The notes: generated from the sequence alone by a model not told the origin. DNA of 13,333 bases from JBMNTQ01 sp050945815 (GCA_050945815.1 JBMNTQ010000039.1:1-13333); one strand, 5' to 3'; numbered from the stretch's first letter, positions 1-7,848 are shown. Made by a program: numbers and translations.

Positions 1-1242
1 GGATGCTTTGTGAAACTCTACGACCGAAAGCCGGAGAAGATTGGGCCTGCTCAGCACAGTGATAAGTTTGGCGAATTGGTGTGCAGCAATTCCTTGAAGG
101 CTCAGCGTGTTGAGAATGCGTCTGGACTTTTAAAGGAGGAGATGCGGCTTTTAGATTCGTTGATCCTTTCCTGTGCGCAGGCGACGAACGTGCCTGCCGG
201 CGGCGCTTTGGCTGTGGATCGGGAGGCGTTTGCGGCGGAAGTGACCCGGCGGATTCGATCGATGCCCGGGATTGAGACGGTTTGCGAGGAGGTTTCCCGG
301 ATTCCCGTGGAGCAGCCCTGTATCGTAGCTAGCGGGCCGCTGACCGACGGGGAGTTGGCGGCGGACATTGCCCGCGTGCTTTGTGAGGAGCAATGCTATT
401 TCTATGATGCATCGGCGCCTTTGATTGCTGCGGATTCCATTGACTTTGGAATCGCCTTTCGCAGCGCCCGCTACGACAGAGGGGGGGACTACGTCAACTG
501 TCCGATGGATGAGGACCAGTATCGTGCTTTTTATGAGCAGCTGATTGCAGCAGAGACCGTACCTTTGCGTGAGAACGAGCCTCTTGCTTTGTTTGAAGGT
601 TGTATGCCTGTGGAGGCGATGGCCAAGCGGGGCTATAGGACTTTGGCGTTTGGGATGCTTAAGCCTGTAGGACTTATTGATCCGCGCAGTGGAAAGCGGC
701 CCTTTGCGGTTTTGCAGCTTCGGCAGGATAACGCGCAAGGGACAGTTTACAATATGGTAGGGTTTCAGACTAATTTAAAGTTTCCCGAGCAGAAACGGAT
801 TTTTTCCATGATACCCGGCCTTTCAAAGGCGGAATTTCTGCGTTATGGGGTGATGCATCGCAATACCTTTATCAACGGACCCCGGCATTTGAACCGCAAT
901 TATCAGTGTAGGGAGCATCCGATGCTTTTCTTTGCCGGGCAGATTACCGGTGTGGAGGGCTATGTGGAGTCGGCATCTAGCGGCTTGGTTGCGGGGTTGT
1001 CTGCTGCGGCGCTGCTGGCCGGGCAGCCTATGCCGGACTTCAGCAGGAGGACTGCCATCGGCGCCCTTTGTCATTATGTGGGGCATTATAATGGGCCGGA
1101 CTATCAGCCTATGAATATAAACTTTGGAATTATTGAGCCGCTTACTACGAGGATTCGGAATAAGCAGCAGCGCTACAGTGAAGTGGCCCGGCGGGCGCTG
1201 GAGGAGATTGCCGCAGGTTTCGCCGGGCAATCGGCCCGATAG
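1..1242 (+). CDS. trmFO: Methylenetetrahydrofolate--tRNA-(uracil-5-)-methyltransferase TrmFO, 5' end missing
   Basis: This FAD- and folate-dependent enzyme methylates U54 of tRNA (T-loop m5U). The reading frame is open from base 1, so the gene starts upstream of the window. A GTG at base 10 is not a real start, because the codons before and after it match the end of the Rossmann beta-alpha-beta region (VKLYDRKP, then HSDKFGELVCSNSL). Roughly 25-30 residues, including the N-terminal FAD dinucleotide-binding glycine motif, lie outside the window. Both catalytic cysteines of the family are visible: the one in ELVCSNSL (codon at 82-84) and the one in FEGCMPVE (codon at 601-603). The C-terminal FAD-binding stretch FAGQITGVEGYVESASSG is intact. 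The gene ends 24 bases before hslV, so the two are probably co-transcribed. I see nothing odd. Identity is very secure. Confidence 0.96.
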   Translation, partial: GCFVKLYDRKPEKIGPAQHSDKFGELVCSNSLKAQRVENASGLLKEEMRLLDSLILSCAQATNVPAGGALAVDREAFAAEVTRRIRSMPGIETVCEEVSRIPVEQPCIVASGPLTDGELAADIARVLCEEQCYFYDASAPLIAADSIDFGIAFRSARYDRGGDYVNCPMDEDQYRAFYEQLIAAETVPLRENEPLALFEGCMPVEAMAKRGYRTLAFGMLKPVGLIDPRSGKRPFAVLQLRQDNAQGTVYNMVGFQTNLKFPEQKRIFSMIPGLSKAEFLRYGVMHRNTFINGPRHLNRNYQCREHPMLFFAGQITGVEGYVESASSGLVAGLSAAALLAGQPMPDFSRRTAIGALCHYVGHYNGPDYQPMNINFGIIEPLTTRIRNKQQRYSEVARRALEEIAAGFAGQSAR

Positions 1243-1266
1243 ATCGGGCACGGAAGGAGAAGACAT

Positions 1267-1797
1267 ATGTTTCGCGGTACGACCATTATTGGAGTGCGGA
1301 AGAACGGACAGTGTGCAGTTGCCGGTGACGGACAGGTGACGCTGGGGCAGACGACGATTATGAAGCATGGTGCGAAGAAGGTGCGGCGGCTTTACCATGG
1401 GAAAGTGGTGGTGGGCTTTGCCGGCTCGGTGGGCGATGCGTTTACGTTGTGCGATCGTTTTGAGGAGAAGCTGGAGCAATACAGCGGCAGTTTGGAGCGG
1501 GCGGCGGTGGAGCTTGCTCAGGATTGGCGCAGCGATAAGGTTTTGCGTAAGCTGGAGGCTCTGCTGATTGCGGCGGACAAAGATAACATTTTGGTGGTTT
1601 CCGGTACGGGTGAGGTCATCAACCCTGATGACGGCATTGCGGCTATCGGCAGCGGCGGCATGTATGCCTTAGCTGCGGCTCGGGCGCTAAACGAGAACAC
1701 ACAGCTTTCCGCAAAAGAGATTGCCACGATAGCCATGGAGACGGCGGCGAAGATCTGTGTTTATACCAACGACCATATTATCTGTGAAGAATTGTAA
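1267..1797 (+). CDS. hslV: ATP-dependent protease subunit HslV (ClpQ)
   Basis: This is the proteolytic subunit of the two-component HslUV protease, a cytosolic bacterial proteasome-like chamber. The 176-residue length is normal. The start is ATG 1267, with AAGGAG at 1254-1259. The protein opens MFRGTT, so a four-residue leader would have to be removed to expose the N-terminal nucleophile Thr5. This contrasts with Bacillus subtilis ClpQ, which uses an N-terminal serine. Other family signatures are AGDGQVTLGQ (19-28), the lysine pair in HGAKKVRRLY (34-43, containing the active-site Lys), GFAGSVGDAFTL (50-61), DWRSDKVLRKLEA (86-98) and AIGSGG (126-131). The C-terminal CVYTNDHIICEEL is typical. 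It lies between trmFO and hslU, with its stop codon overlapping the hslU ribosome binding site. The xerC/codV gene often found before hslV in Bacilli is absent. Confidence 0.97.
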   Translation: MFRGTTIIGVRKNGQCAVAGDGQVTLGQTTIMKHGAKKVRRLYHGKVVVGFAGSVGDAFTLCDRFEEKLEQYSGSLERAAVELAQDWRSDKVLRKLEALLIAADKDNILVVSGTGEVINPDDGIAAIGSGGMYALAAARALNENTQLSAKEIATIAMETAAKICVYTNDHIICEEL

Positions 1798-1809
1798 GGA
1801 GAAGCTACC

Positions 1810-3186
1810 ATGCAATTGACTCCCAAAGAAATTGTGGAACAACTGGAAAAATATATTATCGGGCAGGATAAGGCGAAGCGGGCGGTGGCTGTGGCCCTGC
1901 GCAACCGTTATCGGCGCAGCAGGCTGGACGAGACGCTGCGAGACGAAATTACTCCGAAGAACATTATCATGATGGGGCCGACCGGCGTTGGCAAAACCGA
2001 GATTGCCCGCAGGATCGCTAAGCTAGTGGATGCTCCTTTTGTAAAGGTAGAGGCCACGAAGTTTACCGAGGTGGGCTATGTGGGCCGGGATGTGGACTCG
2101 ATGGTGCGGGATTTGGTGGAAACCGCCATTCGTATGGTGCGGGAGAAGCGCTATAAGGAGGTTGAGGTGACGGCATCTGTTTTGGCGGAAAACCGTATTG
2201 CGGATATTTTAGCTGCTGACCCCAAGCCCAAGGAGACCAACCAGAACCCCTTCCAGGCTTTGTTTGGAAACGTTCAGAGCGACCCTCAGCCAAGCCCGGA
2301 GCAGGCGCAGATCGCCAAGACCAGGCGTCAGCAGATACTCGAGCAATTGCGCCGCGGGGAGTTGGAGGATACTGTGATTGAAGCGGAGGTAGAGGACACA
2401 GGCGCTGGCGGCGGTGATATGCTGGCCGGTGTGGGTATTGACCTGAACATCAATGAGATATTGGGGCCCATTATACCCAAGCGTACGAAGATGCGCAAGA
2501 TGTCTGTCCGCGAGGCGCGTAAGGTGTTGGAGCAGGAGGAAGCGAGCAAACTCATCGATATGGATGATGTGATTCGTGAGGCAACCTATAAAGCGGAGCA
2601 AGAGGGCATCATTTTTATTGATGAGATTGACAAGATTGCCGGCAAGAACCTAGGCTCCGGGCCGGATGTGTCTCGGGAGGGTGTGCAGCGGGATATTCTG
2701 CCTATTATTGAGGGCAGCACCGTGATGACAAAATATGGCCCGATTAAGACGGACTATATGCTGTTTATTGCAGCGGGGGCCTTCCATGTGGCTAAGGTTT
2801 CGGACTTGATTCCCGAATTGCAGGGGCGGTTTCCCATTCGAGTGGAGCTGTCCAGCTTGAGCAAGGAGGATTTGCGGAGGATTTTAACCCAGCCGCAAAA
2901 CGCCGTAACCAAGCAATATCAGGCGTTACTTTCCACCGACCATGTAAATATTAGCTTTGGAGAGGATGCGCTTAGCGCCATTGCGGAGCATGCATATCAT
3001 GCCAACGAAACCAGTGAGAACCTTGGAGCGCGGCGTTTGCATACGATTCTGGAAAACTTGTTGGAGGACATTTCCTTCAACGCTGGCGGCAACCATCCGC
3101 CGATAGATTTGCATATTGATGCGAATTATGTGAAGGAGCATCTGGGTGAAAGCGAGGATCGGAATATACAAAAATATATTCTTTAG
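1810..3186 (+). CDS. hslU: ATP-dependent protease ATPase subunit HslU (ClpY)
   Basis: This AAA+ unfoldase feeds substrates into HslV. The 458-residue length fits the family. Seen in order are an N-terminal IIGQDKAKRAVAVALRNRYRR segment, Walker A GPTGVGKT (56-63), the pore loop GYVGRD (89-94), an inserted I-domain (about 110-240, charged and variable), Walker B IIFIDE (267-272), the sensor-1 region LFIAAGAFH (318-326), ELQGRFPIRVEL (336-347) carrying the arginine finger, and sensor-2 GARRL (406-410). The C-terminus IQKYIL is the conserved tail that inserts into HslV pockets. Translation starts at ATG 1810, with AAGGAG at 1796-1801 overlapping the hslV stop codon, which implies translational coupling. 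No codY follows, unlike the order in Bacillus and many clostridia. Confidence 0.97.
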   Translation: MQLTPKEIVEQLEKYIIGQDKAKRAVAVALRNRYRRSRLDETLRDEITPKNIIMMGPTGVGKTEIARRIAKLVDAPFVKVEATKFTEVGYVGRDVDSMVRDLVETAIRMVREKRYKEVEVTASVLAENRIADILAADPKPKETNQNPFQALFGNVQSDPQPSPEQAQIAKTRRQQILEQLRRGELEDTVIEAEVEDTGAGGGDMLAGVGIDLNINEILGPIIPKRTKMRKMSVREARKVLEQEEASKLIDMDDVIREATYKAEQEGIIFIDEIDKIAGKNLGSGPDVSREGVQRDILPIIEGSTVMTKYGPIKTDYMLFIAAGAFHVAKVSDLIPELQGRFPIRVELSSLSKEDLRRILTQPQNAVTKQYQALLSTDHVNISFGEDALSAIAEHAYHANETSENLGARRLHTILENLLEDISFNAGGNHPPIDLHIDANYVKEHLGESEDRNIQKYIL

Positions 3187-3191
3187 GTAGG

Positions 3192-3221
3192 TTGCCTATG
3201 TTTCGGCTTTTATAGAATAAT
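3192..3221 (+). promoter_or_regulatory. Possible sigma-A promoter before the nucleotidyltransferase gene
   Basis: TTGCCT (3192-3197) is followed after 18 bases by AATAAT (3216-3221), or after 15 bases by TAGAAT (3213-3218). Neither pairing is ideal, but the stretch is the only A/T-rich gap in this part of the window and follows the end of hslU by a few bases. I saw no terminator after hslU, so read-through from the upstream operon is also possible. Confidence 0.4.
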
Positions 3222-3230
3222 TAGGGCTAC

Positions 3231-3261
3231 TTTTTGGCAAAATAGTTAATATTGCTAAAAA
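3231..3261 (+). promoter_or_regulatory. Leader hairpin touching the ribosome binding site
   Basis: TTTTTGGCAA (3231-3240) can pair with TTGCTAAAAA (3252-3261), giving 10 base pairs including one G-U, around an 11-base loop. The 3' arm overlaps the first two bases of the Shine-Dalgarno AAGGAG (3260-3265). The stem is A-U rich and not strong. It could tune translation of the next gene, or be chance in an A/T-rich gap. Confidence 0.35.
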
Positions 3262-3276
3262 GGAGTGTTCAGTATG
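3260..3276 (+). promoter_or_regulatory. Ribosome binding site that fixes the start at ATG 3274
   Basis: AAGGAG at 3260-3265 lies 8 bases before ATG 3274. An in-frame GTG at 3265 overlaps the Shine-Dalgarno itself and cannot be the start. The protein from 3274 opens MKAVIMAGGEG, the classic beginning of nucleotidyltransferases. Confidence 0.85.
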
Positions 3277-5673
3277 AAAGCCGTTATTATGGCGGGCGGA
3301 GAGGGGCAGCGCCTGCGTCCTCTTACCTGCACCCTGCCCAAGCCGATGGTTCCTGTTTTGAACCGTCCGGTTATGGAATATTGTGTGGATCTTTTGAAAA
3401 AGCATGGGATTTCCTCTGTTGCTACAACCCTGCAATATTTGCCGGAGAAGATTCAGGACCACTTTGGCGATGGGACGGGGTTTGGCGTGCAGATGCGGCA
3501 TTTTTTGGAAAATCAGCCCTTGGGCACAGCGGGCAGCGTTAAAAATGCCGAGGATTTTCTGGATGAGACTTTTGTGGTATTGAGCGGCGACGCTATAACG
3601 GATATTGACCTGAGCGCTGCGCTTGCGTTTCATCGGCAAAACAGGGCATCGGCTACGATTGTTTTGAAGCAGGTGGAGGTGCCGTTGGAATATGGCGTTG
3701 TGATTATCGATAAAAATGGTTGTGTACAGCGTTTTTTGGAGAAACCGGCCTGGGGTGAGGTGTTTAGCGACTATGCCAATACCGGCATCTATATCCTGGA
3801 ACCGGAGATATTTGACTACATACCCAAAGGGGAAAAAACGGATTTTGCCAAAGATGTTTTCCCAAAGCTTTTGGCGGACGGCGTGCCTATGTTTGGCTAT
3901 GTGGCCGAGGGCTATTGGTGTGACATTGGCGGGCTGGACCAATATATCGGATGCCAGTGGGATATTTTGGACGGGAAGTGTGATGTGGACACAAAAGCGC
4001 AGCGCATTGCCGGCAATCTGATTCAGGAAGGGGCGCCTTTGCCCGGGGGCAACATTCAGCCACCCTGTTTTGTGGCGGCGAGCGCGTACATTCATCCAGA
4101 AGCGATGGTGGGGCCCTACAGCGTGATTGGCGACAATGTGAAGATCCTTGCGGGAGCGAGCGTGAAACGCAGCATTTTATGGCAGCGCTGTGCTGCCGGA
4201 GAGGGCGCTGTGCTGCGGGGGGCCGTCATGTGTGAAGGGGCTGAAGCAGACGAGTACGCGGAAGCCTATGAAGGCGCTGTGGTCGGCCACATGAGCGTTG
4301 TGGGCGAGAAGACGAAGATTATGCCCGGTGTGGGCATTTGGCCGTATAAGGTTGTGGAATGCGGCTGTGAGGTGCAGGAGAATATTGTTTGGGGCTCTGT
4401 GAAGCGGGGCGTGGCGGTGAGTGAGAGCAGAGTAAGCGGCCGCTTGGGCGTGGAGCTTTCACCGGAGCTGATCAGCCGGCTGGGCAGCGCCTTTGCTCGG
4501 GCGGCAGTGGGCAGTATTGCTTTGGGCCATGACAGCGACGCTGGTGCTGTGATGTTGTATGAAGCGTTTTGTGCGGGCGTGCTGGCGGAAGGGTATGACG
4601 TGTTTTGTCTAGAGGATGGCTTCTTGCCTGCCTTGCAGTTTACGGCGCGTACTCTACCTGTTGCAGGCAGTGTTTTTATACGGTGTTCCCATAAAACGGG
4701 AATCTATTGCCTGGAGTTTTTTGATCGGGAGGGCTTGCATTTAGCTAGAAAACAGGAAAAGGTGATTGAGGATACGTATGCCCAGCGCCGGTTTCAAAGG
4801 CCGGACAACCCCGGGCGTATCGCTTTGCGGGGCAGCATGATGCAGACGTATATAGCCAGCCTGTCTGCGCTGGCAGACGGCTTGACCCGGGAGATGACTG
4901 TGGCAGTCGGCTGCGGGAATCCGGCGGTTATGGACGCGTTGGACAAGGTTTTGCGTGCTATTGGCGTGGAGATGGTGGTTGTGGAGCATGTGGATGATAT
5001 GCATGCTGCTATACAGAGGAACCAGGCTGCGTTTGGCGCATGGATAGAGGGCAGCGGCGCTTCGGTGGTGTTGTTTGATGAAACAGGACAGGCGCTGGAT
5101 CAACATTTCCATGCTGCTTTTCCCTCTTTTTTGCGCACAAGGTATAGCGGCGCTTCGACCGGCGTACTGCCTGTGGGGCTGGGGGATGAGGTTTATGACT
5201 GGTTTTTGGGCTCGTCCGGGCGGGTTGTGGTTTCAAAATCGAGTTCTGACGAAGTGGTGCGCACCTTTTTGCAGCACAACGAGCTGGTAGAGGAGCAGGC
5301 GGCACTAGCCTATGGGCTGGAATCGGATGGGCTGTTGCTGACGGCCATGACGGCGCGGGCGCTGACTGAGACCGACAAACCGCTGCGAGAGCTTTATCCG
5401 GCAAGCCGGGGCAAGGGGGAACCGATGGCGCAGCAGCACATTGACTGCCGCAACCGGGAGATTGGGAAAATTATGCGCTCTCTCTATGAGATGGGGGAAG
5501 CGGACAAGAATATGCCTGAGGGCGTGAAGATAAACCATGAAAAGGGGTGGGCTGTGGTTTTGCCGGCGGGACAGGCTGGGATTCGTGTGATTGCCCAGGG
5601 GGCAGATGAGGAATACGCTGCGGAGCTGGCAGATTTCTATACGCAGCGCATCAAAAATATTATGGACGACTGA
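3274..5673 (+). CDS. Sugar-1-phosphate nucleotidyltransferase fused to a degenerate phosphomannomutase-like domain
   Basis: This 799-residue protein has three parts. Residues 1-235 form an intact nucleotidyltransferase of the GDP-mannose/ADP-glucose pyrophosphorylase superfamily: GGEGQRLRPLT (8-18), PKPMVPVLNRP (22-32), GTAGSV (84-89), SGDAITDIDL (104-113), EKPA (156-159), NTGIY (169-173) and YWCDIGG (214-220). Residues about 255-395 look like left-handed beta-helix hexapeptide repeats. Residues about 396-799 resemble an alpha-D-phosphohexomutase, but its key loops are damaged. The phosphoserine loop reads CSHKTG rather than the usual SHNP form, the metal-binding DGDADR position reads FDETGQALD (601-609), and the phosphate-binding RPSGTEP position reads LPAGQAG (763-769). 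Similar fusions are annotated in Bacillota and cyanobacteria as mannose-1-phosphate guanylyltransferase. The actual sugar and nucleotide cannot be told from sequence alone. The gene stands by itself between hslU and rnj. Confidence 0.85.
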   Translation: MKAVIMAGGEGQRLRPLTCTLPKPMVPVLNRPVMEYCVDLLKKHGISSVATTLQYLPEKIQDHFGDGTGFGVQMRHFLENQPLGTAGSVKNAEDFLDETFVVLSGDAITDIDLSAALAFHRQNRASATIVLKQVEVPLEYGVVIIDKNGCVQRFLEKPAWGEVFSDYANTGIYILEPEIFDYIPKGEKTDFAKDVFPKLLADGVPMFGYVAEGYWCDIGGLDQYIGCQWDILDGKCDVDTKAQRIAGNLIQEGAPLPGGNIQPPCFVAASAYIHPEAMVGPYSVIGDNVKILAGASVKRSILWQRCAAGEGAVLRGAVMCEGAEADEYAEAYEGAVVGHMSVVGEKTKIMPGVGIWPYKVVECGCEVQENIVWGSVKRGVAVSESRVSGRLGVELSPELISRLGSAFARAAVGSIALGHDSDAGAVMLYEAFCAGVLAEGYDVFCLEDGFLPALQFTARTLPVAGSVFIRCSHKTGIYCLEFFDREGLHLARKQEKVIEDTYAQRRFQRPDNPGRIALRGSMMQTYIASLSALADGLTREMTVAVGCGNPAVMDALDKVLRAIGVEMVVVEHVDDMHAAIQRNQAAFGAWIEGSGASVVLFDETGQALDQHFHAAFPSFLRTRYSGASTGVLPVGLGDEVYDWFLGSSGRVVVSKSSSDEVVRTFLQHNELVEEQAALAYGLESDGLLLTAMTARALTETDKPLRELYPASRGKGEPMAQQHIDCRNREIGKIMRSLYEMGEADKNMPEGVKINHEKGWAVVLPAGQAGIRVIAQGADEEYAAELADFYTQRIKNIMDD

Positions 5674-5675
5674 CT

Positions 5676-5695
5676 AGATGGTACACATCTTTTTA
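5676..5695 (+). terminator. Weak terminator-like hairpin after the nucleotidyltransferase gene
   Basis: AGATG (5676-5680) pairs with CATCT (5686-5690) around GTACA and runs into TTTTTATT. Five base pairs with little G+C is poor for an intrinsic terminator, so rnj may still be transcribed from upstream. No convincing sigma-A promoter was found in the 53-base gap. Confidence 0.3.
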
Positions 5696-5726
5696 TTGAT
5701 ATATTTGAAAGAGAGGTTTTTGTGTT

Positions 5727-7397
5727 TTGGCAGGGAGAAGAAAAAATTTAAAAATTATACCGCTGGGCGGTGTAGGAACCATTGGGAAGAACCTTACGGT
5801 TCTTGAATATGGGAAAGATATGATTCTCATAGATTGCGGATTGATGTTTCCGGATGATGAGATGCTGGGGATTGATTATGTGATACCCGATATAAGCTAT
5901 CTGGAGGAACAGGCAGATAAGCTGCGGGGGATCGTGTTGACCCACGGCCATGAGGACCATATCGGGGCGCTGCCTTTTGCCCTAAAGACTTTATCTGCGC
6001 CGGTGTATGGGACGGAGATTACGATAGCGCTGGCGAAGAACAAACTGAAGGAGCATGGCCTGGAGGGGCGGGAACTGAACTGCATCGTTCCGGGAGACAC
6101 CTTGCAGCTGGGCTGTTTTCGGATTGAGTTTATTAAGGTGAGCCATAGTATCGCGGGGGCAGTGGCGCTGGTGATCCATACGCCTTTGGGGATTGTGGTG
6201 CATACGGGAGACTTCAAAATCGACTTTACTCCGGCAGACGATGAGCCGATTGAACTGCAAAAGCTGGGTATCGTCGGCGCGAAGGGCGTATTGGCCCTTT
6301 TGTCTGACAGCACCAATGCCGAACGCCCGGGCTACACTATGAGCGAGCGGCGGGTGGGTCAGACTTTCGACCGCCTGTTTGAGCAGGAAAAGGGACGGAT
6401 TATTGTAGCGTCGTTTGCTTCCAATATCCACCGGACGCAGCAGATTATTGACGCGGCGGTAAAATTCAAGCGCAAGATTTGTTTTGTGGGCCGCAGCATG
6501 ATCAATGTGGTTAATGTGGCGCGGGAGTTGGGGATTCTTCGCTTGAAGGACGGCCAGGCTATTGAGGTGGACGAGATTAAGCGTTATCGGGACGATCAGG
6601 TTCTCATTTTGACGACAGGCAGCCAGGGCGAGGAGTTGAGCGGCTTGGTGCGTATGGCTTCGGGCCAGTATCCTAAAATCAATGTTGGACCGGGGGATTT
6701 GGTGATTATTTCTGCGTCACCTATTCCGGGCAACGAAAAATCCGTATATACTGTTATCAACAATCTGTTTAAAAAGGGCGCTAATGTCATTTATGAGAGC
6801 ATGGAGGAAGTGCATGTATCCGGCCATGCCTGCCAGGAAGAATTGAAGCTGATGCTTTCGTTGATTAAGCCCAAATACTTTATTCCTGTTCATGGGGAAT
6901 ACAGGCATTTGAAGCGCCATGGTATGTTGGCAGAGGCCATTGGCATACCCAAAAAACATATCTTTGAGATGGATTTAGGCGAAGTGTTGGAGATTACATC
7001 GTCCGGCGCTAAGATAGCCGGCACGGTGGAAGCTGGTATTGTTCTGGTGGATGGCGCTGGAATCGGGGATGTGGGGAATGTGGTGCTGCGCGACCGAAAG
7101 CTTCTGTCGGAGGACGGGCTGATGGTGGTTGTGGCGACAATAGACAGCCGCACCGGCGAATTGATGGGCGGGCCGGAGATTATATCCAGGGGATTTGTGT
7201 ATGTGAAGGAATCGGAGGATATGATTGGCAAGGTGAAGTCTATGGTTCGGGACATCATCAACACGTCGGCGGGCGGCGCGGTGAAGGATTATCAGGTGAT
7301 TAAAAACCAGATACGTTCCAAATTACGCAATTACCTGTTTGGACTGACTGGCAGGAACCCTATGATTTTGCCGGTTATTATGAATGTGGATGTTTGA
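5727..7397 (+). CDS. rnj: Ribonuclease J
   Basis: This metallo-beta-lactamase/beta-CASP RNase with 5'-3' exonuclease and endonuclease activity is central to mRNA decay and RNA maturation in Gram-positives. The 556 residues match the usual RNase J length. Motifs are KIIPLGGVGTIGKN (9-22), the zinc motif HGHEDH (73-78), VSHSIAG with His140, HTGDFK (159-164, with Asp162), the beta-CASP start SDSTNAERPG (193-202), SASPIPGNE (329-337), VSGHACQEEL (364-373) and the last metal histidine in FIPVHGEYRHL (385-395). The C-terminal domain (about 450-556) ends in the usual dimerisation region. The start is TTG 5727, preceded by GAGAGG (5711-5716). The next in-frame ATG, at 5821, would remove part of the first beta-strands, so TTG is preferred. 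Whether it is J1- or J2-like cannot be decided here. ylbF follows after 22 bases. Confidence 0.95.
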   Translation: MAGRRKNLKIIPLGGVGTIGKNLTVLEYGKDMILIDCGLMFPDDEMLGIDYVIPDISYLEEQADKLRGIVLTHGHEDHIGALPFALKTLSAPVYGTEITIALAKNKLKEHGLEGRELNCIVPGDTLQLGCFRIEFIKVSHSIAGAVALVIHTPLGIVVHTGDFKIDFTPADDEPIELQKLGIVGAKGVLALLSDSTNAERPGYTMSERRVGQTFDRLFEQEKGRIIVASFASNIHRTQQIIDAAVKFKRKICFVGRSMINVVNVARELGILRLKDGQAIEVDEIKRYRDDQVLILTTGSQGEELSGLVRMASGQYPKINVGPGDLVIISASPIPGNEKSVYTVINNLFKKGANVIYESMEEVHVSGHACQEELKLMLSLIKPKYFIPVHGEYRHLKRHGMLAEAIGIPKKHIFEMDLGEVLEITSSGAKIAGTVEAGIVLVDGAGIGDVGNVVLRDRKLLSEDGLMVVVATIDSRTGELMGGPEIISRGFVYVKESEDMIGKVKSMVRDIINTSAGGAVKDYQVIKNQIRSKLRNYLFGLTGRNPMILPVIMNVDV

Positions 7398-7404
7398 TTG
7401 AGTA

Positions 7405-7422
7405 AGGGAGGGTTTGAAGATG
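7405..7422 (+). promoter_or_regulatory. Ribosome binding site that fixes the ylbF-family start at ATG 7420
   Basis: A strong AGGGAGG at 7405-7411 lies 8 bases before ATG 7420. The in-frame TTG at 7414 is only two bases from the Shine-Dalgarno and is unlikely to be used. Confidence 0.8.
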
Positions 7423-7767
7423 CTGATCTATGATAGGGCCCATGAATTGGCAAAAGAGTTAAAGCAGAGTGAGGAATATAAACGCTATAAAGAAGCGCGG
7501 GACAAGGTGGAGGCCGACGAGACTGCCCGAAACTTGTTCAAGGAATATAAGAAGCTGCAGATGAAGGCTCAGGCCGCCATTATAGGCGGCGGGCAGCCGG
7601 ATGCTGAGACCATGGAGAAAATGGAAAAGCTGGGTGAGGTTTTGCAGTTTAGTAAGGATGTTGCTGCGCTTTTGATTGCGGAATACAGCTTTCACAAAAT
7701 ACTCAGTGATGTTTACAAGATAATCGGCGATGCAGCAGAAGTGGATATGGGTTTTTTAGCAGACTAG
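7420..7767 (+). CDS. YlbF/YmcA-family protein (DUF964-like)
   Basis: This small 115-residue, all-helical, highly charged protein has pattern LIYDRAHELAKELKQSEEYK and a central KEYKKLQMKAQ, typical of the YlbF/YmcA family. In B. subtilis the family members YlbF and YmcA act with YaaT as the RicAFT (Y) complex, which modulates RNase Y-dependent mRNA processing, competence, biofilm formation and sporulation. The first helix pair spans about 1-52, followed by a loop AAIIGGGQPDAET (52-64) and two further helices to about 105. There is no cysteine at all, so this protein could not supply Fe-S ligands as reported for the Bacillus complex. It lies 22 bases after rnj with its own strong ribosome binding site, which suggests a shared transcript and a role connected to RNA turnover. 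Family assignment is good. The precise orthologue is uncertain. Confidence 0.82.
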   Translation: MLIYDRAHELAKELKQSEEYKRYKEARDKVEADETARNLFKEYKKLQMKAQAAIIGGGQPDAETMEKMEKLGEVLQFSKDVAALLIAEYSFHKILSDVYKIIGDAAEVDMGFLAD

Positions 7768-7808
7768 AGCGTTATGGAGACGGATTTGACGCTGAAGCCT
7801 TTGACCGC

Positions 7809-7837
7809 TTGATTTGCGGCCCAGAAGAGATTATAAT
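7809..7837 (+). promoter_or_regulatory. Near-consensus sigma-A promoter of mltG
   Basis: TTGATT (7809-7814) and a perfect TATAAT (7832-7837) are separated by 17 bases, the optimum. Transcription would begin near 7844, about 70 bases before the mltG start. The other TTGAC-like hexamers nearby (7786 and 7801) are wrongly spaced for this -10 box. Confidence 0.75.
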
Positions 7838-7848
7838 AAAGCTATGCG

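Noticed and set aside
823..1479. Minus-strand open frame of 218 residues across the trmFO-hslV junction
   Set aside because: It overlaps two secure genes on the opposite strand, has low-complexity His/Pro/Arg-rich content and no motif.
3188..3200. TAGG-TTG-CCTA palindrome after hslU as a terminator
   Set aside because: Only four base pairs with a 3-base loop and no directly following T-run.
3196..4095. 299-residue open frame on the minus strand opposite the nucleotidyltransferase
   Set aside because: It lies antisense to clear nucleotidyltransferase motifs, its translation shows no recognisable domain, and no ribosome binding site was evident. It is a shadow of codon bias on the + strand.
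5700..5705. TATATT as a -10 box for rnj
   Set aside because: No -35-like hexamer is found 16-18 bases upstream and there is no TGn extension.
7801..7837. TTGACC at 7801 as -35 for the TATAAT at 7832
   Set aside because: The spacer would be 25 bases. TTGATT at 7809 gives the ideal 17 bases.
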